Shown here one piece after another: positions 27,129 through 36,124 of a stretch of DNA of 64,000 bases. Source of the DNA: an uncultured Planctomycetaceae bacterium (GTDB lineage: Bacteria; Planctomycetota; Planctomycetia; Planctomycetales; Planctomycetaceae); assembly GCA_943787265.1 (NCBI GenBank), contig CALSLT010000021.1:124001-188000 (forward strand), written 5' to 3'. The position numbers and the translations under genes were made by a program. Under the pieces are notes generated by a model. The model was not told where the DNA came from. It made no database searches and saw nothing but the letters and a program-made list of their open reading frames with translations. Positions within the stretch are counted from its first letter, which is position 1. The number at the start of each line of letters is the position of its first letter.

Positions 27129-27869
27129 GTGATTCAGAAACTGATCGCCGAGCGCATCAAATATCGTGGCTACCATCGGAAGCCGTACGAACAGTACCAG
27201 GAAAATGTGCGGCAGCACTATTCGGGGATTGCTGGCAAATTTCTGCGTTCGTGCAGCATTGTCAGCCTTCACGAGCCATTGGCGTCGAGCTTCTTCAAGC
27301 GGGGAGCGTTTCCTGTCCAGGGCAGCAAGAATATTCTGGATGTCGGAACTGGTGCCGGGCAGTTGCTTACTCACCTGGTTCGACATGCAGATCGTGATGC
27401 TCGAATTGTCGCAACTGACCTGTCGACAGAAATGCTGAATCGAGCTGCCGAACGATTTGCGGATGATCGAATCGACTACGTGACTGCGGCGCTGACCGAA
27501 CTTCCGTTCGAAGACAACACATTTGACTGTGCAACGTGCGGGTGGGTACTGGAATATCTTCCGGATCCGGAGCCTGGCCTGCGTGAGATCTCTCGCGTCG
27601 TGCGTCCGGGAGGCCGAATCCTTCTGCAGTGCACCGAAAACACCGTCTTCGGCGCGATGTCCAGCCGGCTGTGGAAGTGTCGAACCTTTCAGCGGTCGGA
27701 ACTTCAGGAAGAGTGCCGGCGAGTTGGTTTGAACTGGCAGCGTGAGCTTTGGTTTACGAAAGCACATCGCCTGTTTCGTCTCGGCGGGATTATCGTCGAG
27801 CTGACCAAGACTACGAATCACCACGAGCATGGCGAAGATGCCGCGACACCTGAGGGGACTGCCGAGTAG
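27129..27869 (+). CDS. Class I SAM-dependent methyltransferase (UbiE/Methyltransf_11 type)
   Basis: 246 residues from GTG 27129, preceded by GAAGGA. Motif I NILDVGTGAGQLLTHLV, then VATDLSTEMLNRAAERF, ALTELPFEDNTFDCATCGWV and VRPGGRILLQCTE: the classic SAM-binding Rossmann order of UbiE-like enzymes. The N-terminal ~60 residues are basic and aromatic (RIKYRGYHRKPYEQYQENV), perhaps for substrate or membrane contact. First gene of a tight cluster with a PHP-domain gene and a CDP-alcohol phosphatidyltransferase, so a lipid or lipid-like substrate is plausible (inference). Confidence 0.85.
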   Translation: MIQKLIAERIKYRGYHRKPYEQYQENVRQHYSGIAGKFLRSCSIVSLHEPLASSFFKRGAFPVQGSKNILDVGTGAGQLLTHLVRHADRDARIVATDLSTEMLNRAAERFADDRIDYVTAALTELPFEDNTFDCATCGWVLEYLPDPEPGLREISRVVRPGGRILLQCTENTVFGAMSSRLWKCRTFQRSELQEECRRVGLNWQRELWFTKAHRLFRLGGIIVELTKTTNHHEHGEDAATPEGTAE

Positions 27870-27947
27870 TTCAGCTAAACTCTCAGCAACGCGAACGCTT
27901 TCAATTGTTTCTTAAGTTTCGTTTCGTCGCCAACTGGATCGAGCACT

Positions 27948-28797
27948 ATGACTCCGCCAACCAGTCTTCAACCGGCTGACGAAACAGATTTGAAGGCCCT
28001 TACTGAATCGAAGTCGGGGCTGGAGTTGCAGTTTTTCGACCTGCATACGCATTCGAATTTCTCGGATGGGCTACCGTCGATTGACCGAATTGAAGACCGG
28101 TGCCTGCGAGATCACCTATCGATATCGCTGACAGATCACAACGAGATTCGAGGCTCCGTTCTGCTGAATGAGCGTGACCGAATCTCGTGCCTGCCCGGCA
28201 TCGAAGTTGGCACGAAGGAAGGTCTTGAATTCCTCGTTTACTTCGGCTGCCCTGGACAGCTCGAAGATTACTATCGGCGAGCCGTTGAGCCATTCCTGCT
28301 CAGTCGTTTTATGGTTCGGTCGAAGGTGTCATCAATCGATTGTCTTGAGACTGCAAAAGAAATGGGTGCCTATGTCTCGTTGGCTCACCCGTTCGCCTTT
28401 GGTCGCAAGTCGCTCGACTTTCAACGCTCCAGCCGCAAGACAACACACACTTTTGTCGAAGAAGTCGTGGAGCGGATCGACGCTGTCGAACTCTACAACG
28501 GGGGGGGTGCCTCCGAAAGTGAATCGTCGAGCTGCCAGCTTTCTTGAATCGATCGACAAGCCAGTCACGGTCGGGAGCGATTCGCATCGTCTTCGGACCT
28601 ACGGATCGTGCGGCGTCTATCTGAATGCGAAGCCGTCGACCGATGCTGCGACCCTGTTTTCCACCATCAGTGACCAGACAGTCCACAGTACCGAGATGCG
28701 GCCGGGGAGTGTGACGCTGACGGTGCCGATCATCATGCTGAACCACACGCTGTTTTTCATGAGGTCCAACAAGCACCCTCGATGGCGACCGAAGTAG
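27948..28797 (+). pseudogene. PHP-domain phosphoesterase gene, frameshifted at a G8 run
   Basis: The first frame encodes a PHP metal site: FDLHTHSNFSDGLPS (first histidine at residue 33), SLTDHNEIRG, GIEVGTKEG and SLAHPFAFGRKS, then stops at 28547. The remaining PHP residues are in the next frame (PPKVNRRAASFLESIDK, TVGSDSHRLRTYG), ending at 28797. The switch is at eight consecutive G (28500-28507); seven G would read YNGGVPPKVN in frame and give a ~282-residue intact protein. PHP proteins are metal-dependent phosphoesterases. Either a sequencing/assembly indel, a slippage-prone phase-variable site, or a recent mutation. Nine bp separate it from the next gene. Confidence 0.8.
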
Positions 28798-28806
28798 AGA
28801 CCCCGA

Positions 28807-29436
28807 ATGACTCACTTCAATTATTTCGCCGAGAGCGAGCAGGCTGGGCAGGAACGGTTTCAGAAAGTTCGCGACGGACTCTTCGGACCACTTGTTCGAT
28901 TGCTGATTCGATGTCGAGTGACGGCGGACTTGATCAGTTTGCTCAGTCTGTTGCAGTTAGTGCCGTTTGGCTATCTGTTGTTGACGGCTGAGGATTCTCA
29001 ACAGATCGCCATTGCCAGTGTGTTTGTCTGGCTTCACGTCATTCTCGACGCGCTGGATGGACCGATCGCTCGCACGACGGGGACGGCGGGGCCGGCTGGC
29101 GCTTTTACCGACATGTGCGTCGACCATTCCGGCATGTTGATTACGACGTGCATTCTTACTGCGGCCGAACTGGTCAATCCGACGGCTGCGGTCGCCTATG
29201 TTTCGTCGTATACGGTCGCGGTTGCTTTCACCATCTGGCTGAACATGATCGGTCATCCGTTTAAGCTGGTGATCAGAACTAAATATCTGCTGTATGCACT
29301 TGTGACGGCCTACGGGCTTTTCGACGCGAACTTCATCGGCCAGGCAGTCGTCCTGTTTTGTGTCATTCACGTGATCTTTGCGATCGCTGGCTTTTGCAAG
29401 CTGCGACGAATTCTTCGGAGTTCAGTCGCGGACTGA
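28807..29436 (+). CDS. CDP-alcohol phosphatidyltransferase family membrane protein
   Basis: 209 residues, several hydrophobic helices. The complete catalytic signature is present: D81-x2-D84-G85-x2-A88-R89-x8-G98-x3-D102-x3-D106 (DALDGPIAR ... GAFTDMCVD), which binds two metal ions and the CDP-alcohol donor. Family members join CDP-diacylglycerol or CDP-alcohols to an alcohol acceptor, making phospholipid headgroups. The acceptor cannot be deduced. It follows the PHP gene by 9 bp and probably shares its transcript with the upstream methyltransferase. Confidence 0.9.
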   Translation: MTHFNYFAESEQAGQERFQKVRDGLFGPLVRLLIRCRVTADLISLLSLLQLVPFGYLLLTAEDSQQIAIASVFVWLHVILDALDGPIARTTGTAGPAGAFTDMCVDHSGMLITTCILTAAELVNPTAAVAYVSSYTVAVAFTIWLNMIGHPFKLVIRTKYLLYALVTAYGLFDANFIGQAVVLFCVIHVIFAIAGFCKLRRILRSSVAD

Positions 29437-29639
29437 TTCTGCACCGGTTCAGTTCTGCACCCGTTTAGTATCCGGTCCGATTTGTCAGTGTTGATCCAGC
29501 ATTTGCAGGTCTGAGTTGTAAATGTCAGACTTCCGAGAACGTCGTTACGGACCTCGGTCTACCACGCCAGTTAGTCTCAGAATCAAGCCTCTTTCTCGAA
29601 TCACCGAGTAACATCGCTGAGAATCGGAAATCAAATCAG

Positions 29640-30236
29640 ATGAGTCGTACAGCTTCGATCAGCCGGCAGACTGCCGAAACACAGATTCAGCTCGAACTGA
29701 ATCTTGACGGAACCGGGACGCCACAGATCGAGACCGGTGTCGGGTTTTTCAATCACATGCTGACGTTGCTCGCTCGGCACTCGTTGATGGATCTTACTGT
29801 CGACGCTCAAGGTGACATCGACGTCGATTTTCATCACACGGTTGAAGACGTCGGCATCTGTTTTGGGCAGGCCCTGGCCCAGGCGGTCGGCGATAAAACC
29901 GGGATCAATCGTTACGGCAGTCTGTCGCTGCCGATGGAAGAAACGCTGGTGACCAGCGCCGTCGATCTCAGCGGACGGATGGCATTTGTCTACAAAGTGG
30001 ACTTTCCGACCGAGAAGATTGGCGATTTCGATTGCCAGCTCGTGGAAGTTTTCTGGGAAGCTGTCGCCGCCAACGCTCGAATGAATCTGCACCTGTTACA
30101 CCATCACGGGCACAACAGCCACCACATTTCGGAAGCTGTTTTTAAAGGCACGGCACGAGCACTGCGACAGGCAGTCACCGTCGATCCGCGACAGCAAGGC
30201 GTTCCTTCGTCCAAAGGCTCGTTGACTGAAAGTTAA
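29640..30236 (+). CDS. hisB: Imidazoleglycerol-phosphate dehydratase
   Basis: 198 residues, standard for monofunctional HisB. Dehydrates imidazole glycerol phosphate in histidine biosynthesis. Visible signatures: ETGVGFFNHMLTLLARHS, DFHHTVEDVGICFGQAL and NLHLLHHHGHNSHHISEAVFKG, supplying the histidine and glutamate ligands of the manganese sites. The phosphatase half found in enterobacterial fusions is absent. No other his gene is nearby, in keeping with scattered planctomycete biosynthetic genes. Confidence 0.96.
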   Translation: MSRTASISRQTAETQIQLELNLDGTGTPQIETGVGFFNHMLTLLARHSLMDLTVDAQGDIDVDFHHTVEDVGICFGQALAQAVGDKTGINRYGSLSLPMEETLVTSAVDLSGRMAFVYKVDFPTEKIGDFDCQLVEVFWEAVAANARMNLHLLHHHGHNSHHISEAVFKGTARALRQAVTVDPRQQGVPSSKGSLTES

Positions 30237-30341
30237 GGGCTGTTGCGATATTCGGCCGACGTCGCGTCTCACATTTTTCGATATGAACAAAATGGAATCC
30301 GGCAGTCTGATTGCGGGCTGGCGAACGATTCAGGAGCAACC

Positions 30342-30947
30342 ATGACTGAAACGACCACACCTGTTGAGCATGTCCTTGTCGTCCCGACGTTGCTGTTTCA
30401 CGAAATCGGACATTTCCAGGGTTTTAACGCGAACGTCGATCCTTATCTGGAGACGCTCTTTGATCCGATGCACACTCGGTATCTCGCCCGGCCAGAAGCC
30501 GAAGAGGATCCCAGCTATAAGCAGTTGATCCCGTATTGCGTGTTTCGCTGTGGTGACGACGCTTTCTTTTACACTCGCGGAAATGCTCAAGGAGAAAGTC
30601 GACTGCATGCTAAGAGGTCGATCGGCGTCGGTGGTCACATTTCGACCCTGGATCGCGACAGTTCTGACGAGCCGTACCTTGCAGGAATGGCGCGCGAGCT
30701 GGACGAAGAAATCGCAATTGAGTCTGGCTATTCAGAGCAACTCGTTGGCCTGATCAACGACGACGAGACGGAAGTTGGAAAGGTCCACCTTGGTGTTCTT
30801 CACATTTTTGAGCTGGACGAGCCGAAAGTTCGACCGCTTGAAGAGTCGATGATAGACACAGGTTTTGCTCCGATTACCGATCTTCTGCGTGATATCGACC
30901 AATTTGAGACCTGGTCGCAAATTGCGCTGGAGTATTTGCGGGGCTGA
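30342..30947 (+). CDS. Nudix-like predicted phosphoesterase (COG4112 type)
   Basis: 201 residues from ATG 30342, where AGGAG at 30332-30336 gives a 5-bp spacing; an in-frame start at 30243 has none. A Nudix-like pattern is seen in IGVGGHISTLDRD followed by MARELDEEIAIESG (RELxEE), with strands HVLVVPTLLFHEIG at the start and GKVHLGVLHIFELDE after it. Spacing between the glycine and REL is longer than canonical, as in the MutT-like predicted phosphoesterases of COG4112. Substrate unknown. Confidence 0.7.
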   Translation: MTETTTPVEHVLVVPTLLFHEIGHFQGFNANVDPYLETLFDPMHTRYLARPEAEEDPSYKQLIPYCVFRCGDDAFFYTRGNAQGESRLHAKRSIGVGGHISTLDRDSSDEPYLAGMARELDEEIAIESGYSEQLVGLINDDETEVGKVHLGVLHIFELDEPKVRPLEESMIDTGFAPITDLLRDIDQFETWSQIALEYLRG

Positions 30948-31120
30948 GCCGACACATTGGTGAATCGGCGGGGCATTTGTTCCACCGGGCCATACCGACT
31001 TATTCTCGAAGCAGTACCGCAACGCTTCCGCATCAGGGAAGCGTTGCAAGCGCAATGGATTGTGCCGTGCGTACTTTGCTTCGAGTCAACCGCCCACAGT
31101 TCTGACAAGGGAGTGTCACG

Positions 31121-31774
31121 ATGGAACTGTCTCGACGTGGATTTATCGCCGCAGGCGCTGCTGCCGCGGCCAGTGTTGCACCAGCCGTTTCCGACGCAGC
31201 CGAAGCCACCGTTGCTGCAAAACCCAAAGCTGGGGAGCTGAACAACGAACTGCTTGGCACGTTGCTGAAAGCGATGGGCCTGAAGCCTGACAAAGTCGAA
31301 GAACGTTACGACTTTATTTTCCGCTCGATCCATGATCGCGAAGAGTGGGACCTGTCGATGACGGCCGTCATGAGTGCTGACAACTCGTCGATCTGGGTGA
31401 TGGCGTGGTTGGACGAGCTGCCAAAGTCGGCCGCCGATGTGCCTCGTACGGCGTTGCTGCGACTTCTGGCCGCCAACGATCGTCTTGGCAAAGGCAAGTT
31501 CTTTGCTTACGTCGCGAGCAATCGACGCTTTGTTTTGCAGCGAGTCGTTCCGAACCAGGGTATCTCAACGCGTTTGTTTGCAGACGTGCTGAAAGATCTC
31601 GGTGCGAGCGTCGTCGAAGCGTATCCACAATGGTCGACAGCAGCCTGGAGCAGTTCGAAACCTGCATCCAGTAACGTCGCCAATGGCGGACAGCCGGCAG
31701 CAGGTTCATTGAACGGAGCCGGTAAGGCTCCGACACGAACCGCTGCTGAACTTGGCACGACAACACGGCAGTAG
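31121..31774 (+). CDS. Tat-exported YbjN/CesT-like protein
   Basis: 217 residues. The N-terminus MELSRRGFIAAGAAAAASVA has the twin-arginine motif SRRGF and a hydrophobic stretch, predicting Tat export. The centre (NNELLGTLLKAMGLKPDKVE, EEWDLSMTAVMSADNSSIWV, MAWLDELPKSAADVPRTALL, GKGKFFAYVASNRRFVLQRV) resembles the YbjN / type III chaperone-like fold of small sensory-domain proteins. The last ~45 residues are Ser/Gly/Pro-rich and disordered. Function unknown; the chaperone-like fold outside the cytoplasm is unusual. Confidence 0.55.
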   Translation: MELSRRGFIAAGAAAAASVAPAVSDAAEATVAAKPKAGELNNELLGTLLKAMGLKPDKVEERYDFIFRSIHDREEWDLSMTAVMSADNSSIWVMAWLDELPKSAADVPRTALLRLLAANDRLGKGKFFAYVASNRRFVLQRVVPNQGISTRLFADVLKDLGASVVEAYPQWSTAAWSSSKPASSNVANGGQPAAGSLNGAGKAPTRTAAELGTTTRQ

Positions 31775-31819
31775 TTCTTGCTGCGGTTGACGAGCTGGTT
31801 TTGCGCGAGCAGAAATCAA

Positions 31820-31862
31820 AAGACGCCGCGTCGATTACTTATCGACGCGGCGTCTTCGTTTT
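31820..31862 (+). terminator. Strong intrinsic terminator after the Tat-exported protein gene
   Basis: Perfect 15-bp stem (AAGACGCCGCGTCGA at 31820-31834, complement at 31842-31856) with loop TTACTTA, then CGTTTTTC. Confidence 0.85.
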
Positions 31863-32286
31863 TCGACTTCTGAGTCAGGTCAAAACGACTGAGGATTCTG
31901 GTTTGTCAGTTCGCTTTGCAAATATTCAGAGGCGATCGATGCCTCATTCGGCTTTGAGTTTCCAGATGAGGTAGTCAACCGTTTCGGCGTGCTTGACGTC
32001 GGGAGCGTCGGGGTAGGTCAGTTCGCAGGCGACTCCCTGGGCCTTGCAGTGTTCCTGAAGTTTGACGCCGAAGTTTGACGTGTGAGTCGGATCTTTTTGC
32101 GGCTGGCCGAGTGCTGGCGGAGCCGAGTAGAACAGGTGGACCGGCGGGTCGTCAGCCGTGACGAGTGCGTACGGTGAGTATTCGGCGATCCACGGTTTTA
32201 TCGTGTCCCGCTTGGCGAGAAACTCATCGAACTGCGAAAGATTTTTCGTCGCGTCGCCAGTAAATCCAAAGGCGTGCCCCCCGTAG

Positions 32287-33780
32287 CTGCCCGTTGAAAA
32301 TGCAGGGTATCGTCGAATTATGGTGTGCAGATTGAGGTCCGAATTGGATGGTGTTTGCGGTGGCAGTAGAGGCGGTGGAACGAGCTTGCGGAGCTGATGA
32401 GTCTGTGGCAGCGTCTGGTTGCAATCTGAACGGTCGAGAACACCGAAAACAGCAGCCCTCGGAGACCGGCGAACTCTCGGGGTTTGCCGCTGCCGAGTAG
32501 TTTTCGCAGGATCAGACCAAGGTTGTGAGCGGCGACTGTCAGCCGCACTTTCTTGCGGTTGTTTTCCAGGCCTCGCAGCCAGGTGCGGCGAGCTCCGCCG
32601 GTTTCGCAGACGTGGGCGAAGCTGCGTTCGACTCGTTCACTCCGTAATTTTTGCAGACGCTTGTTGCGGTCGGTTTTCAGGCGACGTCGATTGGCACAGT
32701 ACGCTTTTTTGTAATCGGCAGGCTTGTCCGTCCAGCGACGGTTCGGACCATCCGGCTCGCAGATGTATGTTCGCAATTCATCCGCCCGGGACTTCGCCAG
32801 CGTTTCGTTCTTGTGGTAACCCTTGTCGCCGACGACCTCTTTGATCACCGCTTCGCTGTCGGACTGTTGCAGGTTGCCTTGGGCAGTGTTGACACTGTCC
32901 AGCAGCGTGTTGCCGTCGGACTCGTTGCCGTAATAGATCTCGGCGGACAGGATCGCTTCGGTTTCCAGGTCGACCGTGTGTTCCTGCTTGTACGACAAGT
33001 GCGTGTGCCCCTTCTTCATTTTCATGATGCGGGCGTCAGGGTCGCTTGAGCTTTGCCAGTCCTGATTGGAAACCTTCTTGCCTTTGCGTTTTCGATCGAA
33101 CTTTCGCAGGTCATCGTCGTTCTTGATCTCGACGCCGTCAGCTTCGGCCAACTGGCGGACGAATGCTTCCCAGTCCTCGCCGGTGTCCTTGCGAACGATC
33201 GACTTCATTGCCGCGTTGGCTTCCAGCAGAGTCGAATCAACGCCGACGGTCTTACCTTTCAGTAGCCCGTGCTTTTCGACCAGCGATAACACGAACGCAA
33301 AGACCTGCTCGAACGCTTCCAGAGGAAGACGCTGACGGATGCGCGTCAGGCTCGAATGCTCAGGCGTGTTCTCATGCAATTCGTACCCGAGAAATTTCCG
33401 CAGCGACAGACTGTCCCGGCAACGCCAGGCGATGCCTCGCTGCGAATCGATTCCCTCGAAGTACCCCACAAAGATCATGCGGAAATAAACGCCTGGCGGA
33501 ATGCCTGGACGACCACCTTCTTTGTAAAACGGCTCGCACAGCGACTCGGCAAAGTTGTCAAACTCCCCGTCACGGAGCACACGATTCAGGGCGTCGTAAA
33601 ACACATGCCCGATCGACGCCGGCAACTTCGCCGTCGCCACCCACAACTCCTGCTGCCGCTCCGAACGACGCTCACCAAGAGCCATCAGTCATCCTCCATC
33701 GCTCAATATCAAGACACCGAGCAGGATAGCGCGAACGCATCTTCTGACCAGGTCAGTCGGCCGAGTTTTTCAACGGGCTG
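32287..33780 (-). mobile_element. IS1182-like insertion sequence, 1494 bp, with 4-bp GTAG target duplication
   Basis: Terminal inverted repeats: CTGCCCGTTGAAAA at 32287-32300 and, reading inward from 33780, CAGCCCGTTGAAAA (13 of 14 match). Both ends are flanked by GTAG (32283-32286 and 33781-33784). The assignment is confirmed because removing 32287-33780 plus one GTAG rejoins the interrupted hydrolase gene in frame. One transposase gene fills the element, which appears complete and potentially active. Confidence 0.92.
32318..33685 (-). CDS. IS1182/IS5-like DDE transposase
   Basis: 455 residues. N-terminal DUF772-like region: RPGIPPGVYFRMIFVGYFEG, RDSLSLRKFLGY, HSSLTRIRQRL. DDE catalytic core: first Asp in GKTVGVDSTLLEANA, second in VVGDKGYHKNE, glutamate in RSERVERSFAHV. 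A coiled basic insert (RKFDRKRKGKKVSN) lies between the first two. The last ~45 residues (from KPREFAGLRG) are Arg/Ser-rich and run to the left end of the element. Same orientation as the host gene. Uninterrupted, so probably functional. Confidence 0.92.
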   Translation of the reverse strand: MALGERRSERQQELWVATAKLPASIGHVFYDALNRVLRDGEFDNFAESLCEPFYKEGGRPGIPPGVYFRMIFVGYFEGIDSQRGIAWRCRDSLSLRKFLGYELHENTPEHSSLTRIRQRLPLEAFEQVFAFVLSLVEKHGLLKGKTVGVDSTLLEANAAMKSIVRKDTGEDWEAFVRQLAEADGVEIKNDDDLRKFDRKRKGKKVSNQDWQSSSDPDARIMKMKKGHTHLSYKQEHTVDLETEAILSAEIYYGNESDGNTLLDSVNTAQGNLQQSDSEAVIKEVVGDKGYHKNETLAKSRADELRTYICEPDGPNRRWTDKPADYKKAYCANRRRLKTDRNKRLQKLRSERVERSFAHVCETGGARRTWLRGLENNRKKVRLTVAAHNLGLILRKLLGSGKPREFAGLRGLLFSVFSTVQIATRRCHRLISSASSFHRLYCHRKHHPIRTSICTP

Positions 33781-35161
33781 GTAGCGGCTGTTTGGCGTCC
33801 ACTTTTTCATTTGCTGTGGGTCGAGCGTCGTCTGTGCTCCACGGACGGCGGCGCACCATAGTCGAGTTGATTCTCGGGCGACCGGATCATCGCTATCGGG
33901 ATCGGCCATGTCTGGATGAAACGCGAGCCACAGGCTGGAACACGCTCCTGCTGAACCGCCGGATGCTCCGATTCGTTTTTTGTCGATGTTCCACTCGGCG
34001 GCTTTGCTTCGGACAAACTGAACTGCTCGAGCCGCGTCGTGCAATGGTCCTTTGACTGGCGGAACAACTCCGTCAGCGGTGGCTTCGGGAATGAATCGAT
34101 ACTCGACCGACGCGATGGAAATGCCTGCGTCCAGAATCTGAGGCAGCATGGTTGTGAGGCCGCTCATTCTTCCGCCGCCCATCCAGCCACCGCCGTGGAT
34201 AAAGAAGAGCAGGGGAGTTGGTTTGTCCGATTCCGCTTTCCAGAAATGAATCAACTGTTTGGGATGTGGCCCGTAGGAAACATCGTATTGAGTCGGGGTA
34301 GGGATGAGCGGATGTGTGGCGATGAATTGTTTGGCTTCTTTTTCGCCGATGTCACGGACGAAGATGTTTCGCCAGCGAATCTCGCCGCCGTGAGTCTGCA
34401 GCATGATCGGACCTTTGGCGGGCAGAGGCTTTGTGCGGTCCCAGAAGTTCTCCATGACGGCGCCGTCAACGACCGATCGACCGTTCAACGACACCCAGGT
34501 CCGTGCGCCGATCTGACGAATCTTAAACTGGTTCCACTGGCCAAAAGGTCTATCCACTCGGCGAGAAGGATCGCGACCAAGTGTGCCGGGTGTGTTGTTA
34601 AACAGACCGCCGGATCCAAGGTGGGGTCTGCGGGTAGGTCGTTTGGGATCGAAGACCTGGTGCCAGTCCCAAATCTGAACCTGAGGCGTGCCTCGCAGGT
34701 AGATCCCGCTGTCTGCTTTGGCAACCGTTTTGTATTCAAGGTGAAATTCCATGTCGCCGAACTCTTCATCGGTGGTGGCGTACGGCCCGTGGCCGTCGTT
34801 GACGAGTTCGCCATTCTCGATCGTCCAGTTGTTTGGGAATTCGGCGCGTTGCGCCGCGAGGTTTGCTTCTTTCTTTTCGCCTGTCAGCCGTGATGCCGTG
34901 TGAGGATTTAATCCGTGCCAGCCTGAAAGATCTTTGCCGTTGAAGATCGCTCGAAACCCTTTGGGTGGGACCGGTTCATCGGCGCGTGAACTGCCGGTTG
35001 TAGCCAACACGGCGACAAGCGGAAGAATGAAAAGAATGTGTCGAGCGGGGAGAGGCATGGGGGAGTGCTCCAGATGTTGAGTTGTCGGGGCGGGAATTAA
35101 ACTGAGGACGTCGAGCAAACGGGTTGGCTTGTTTCGACAGAATTGCGATGAAGTTGTGACT

Positions 35162-36043
35162 TCAAGGAGCCAACGCGTCCCACCGCACTTTGTAGAGTCG
35201 CCGATTCGGCAACCGCACTGATTTGCGTTCGCCGACGAACCGAATCGTTTCACTCCAGTAATGCTCGGGAGTTCCCTGGTGAAAAACAATCTCACCGGTC
35301 GTCGGATGCTGCGTGACCGACTTCACTTTTGGTCGATCACCGAGTTCGTCATCTGCCGCGAACTTACCCGTCTTCCTGGAGAAGCGGTAGACATGCTTGT
35401 TCGTTGTTACGAAGAGGTGCTCGCCGTCGCTGAGTGGTGAGAGGTCGTGCCCGCCTTTGCTGGGAAGTTTCCAGCTTTGCTCGATGCGGAGTTTATCTTT
35501 TCCGGCAGCATCAGGAATGCTCAGACGCAACAGCACATTGTCGCCCAGAGCCCAGAGTCGAGTTCGCTGTGCATCCCAAACAACTCCGTGTGCACCGTGC
35601 AGGGGCAGCCGGGCAATTGGTTGAGCCGGCCGTGAAGTATCGTCAAGATCGTAGATCTGTACCTCGTCGCCGCCGTAGCTGGCGGCAACGGCGATTCGAT
35701 TATTTGGCAGGATGCATGCACTGTGAGCGTTCCGTGCGTACGCGAGAAACAGGCACTTCTTGTCTCGACGTTGAACGAGTGCAACTCCGCCGCCGGACGA
35801 CGTGATCAGAATTGATTCTTTGAGCGGTTTGCATTCGTCAGTGCTGCCAAACCATTTTCTTGCGTCGACGGGAATCGTCGGCGAATCGGTCGCTCGCCAC
35901 GACCAGATTGGCGCTGGATTGTCAGCGTTCAGTTGCGAGTCCGGCAGGATGAAGACTTCACCCGCTCCGCAGCAGATTAACGGTGTGTCTGTGTCGGCGG
36001 CCGCGGCCGGAATTGTCACTGTCAGACAAAGTTGTGTGAGCAT
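35162..36043 (-). CDS. Secreted beta-propeller-like protein (DUF6528-like)
   Basis: 293 residues. A short hydrophobic N-terminus (MLTQLCLTVTIPAAAADTDT) suggests a signal peptide. The rest consists of repeated strand motifs with GAHGVVWDAQRTRLWALGDN, GGHDLSPLSDGEHLFVTTNK and SVTQHPTTGEIVFHQGT, the blade pattern of a beta-propeller; it resembles planctomycete DUF6528 proteins. Located ~100 bp upstream of the disrupted DUF1080-esterase gene on the same strand, so likely the first gene of a carbohydrate-related operon. Biochemical role unknown. Confidence 0.65.
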   Translation of the reverse strand: MLTQLCLTVTIPAAAADTDTPLICCGAGEVFILPDSQLNADNPAPIWSWRATDSPTIPVDARKWFGSTDECKPLKESILITSSGGGVALVQRRDKKCLFLAYARNAHSACILPNNRIAVAASYGGDEVQIYDLDDTSRPAQPIARLPLHGAHGVVWDAQRTRLWALGDNVLLRLSIPDAAGKDKLRIEQSWKLPSKGGHDLSPLSDGEHLFVTTNKHVYRFSRKTGKFAADDELGDRPKVKSVTQHPTTGEIVFHQGTPEHYWSETIRFVGERKSVRLPNRRLYKVRWDALAP

Positions 36044-36124
36044 TGCTAGTTCTCCAACAATCGTAGCCGCGTGCCGATTCGATTATTCGACAGCGATGTA
36101 AGGACGTTCAATAGCGAAGAGAAG

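Larger units (their letters stand above)
31944..35058 (-). pseudogene. Secreted DUF1080 / alpha-beta hydrolase fusion gene, disrupted by an IS
   Basis: Two fragments on the minus strand: 35058-33781 (426 codons) and 32282-31944 (112 codons plus stop), separated by a 1494-bp insertion. Removing the IS and one GTAG target copy restores one frame across WTPNSRY|GGHAFGFTGD, a 538-residue protein. The start MPLPARHILFILPLVAVLAT is a signal peptide. Next come a DUF1080 (concanavalin-like, 3-keto-glycoside hydrolase) domain (FRAIFNGKDLSGWHG, LHLEYKTV-like strands, QTHGGEIRWRNIFVRDIG) and an esterase domain (FFIHGGGWMGGG, nucleophile in GASGGSAG). The 3' fragment carries the likely Asp/His side of the triad (DDPPVHLFYSAPP, DVKHAETVDYLIW). 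As it stands the product ends at 33709 after IS-derived residues and should be inactive. Confidence 0.9.

Noticed and set aside
33163..33729. Plus-strand ORF opposite the transposase
   Set aside because: Antisense of the transposase; Pro/Arg/Ser-rich with no recognisable domain.
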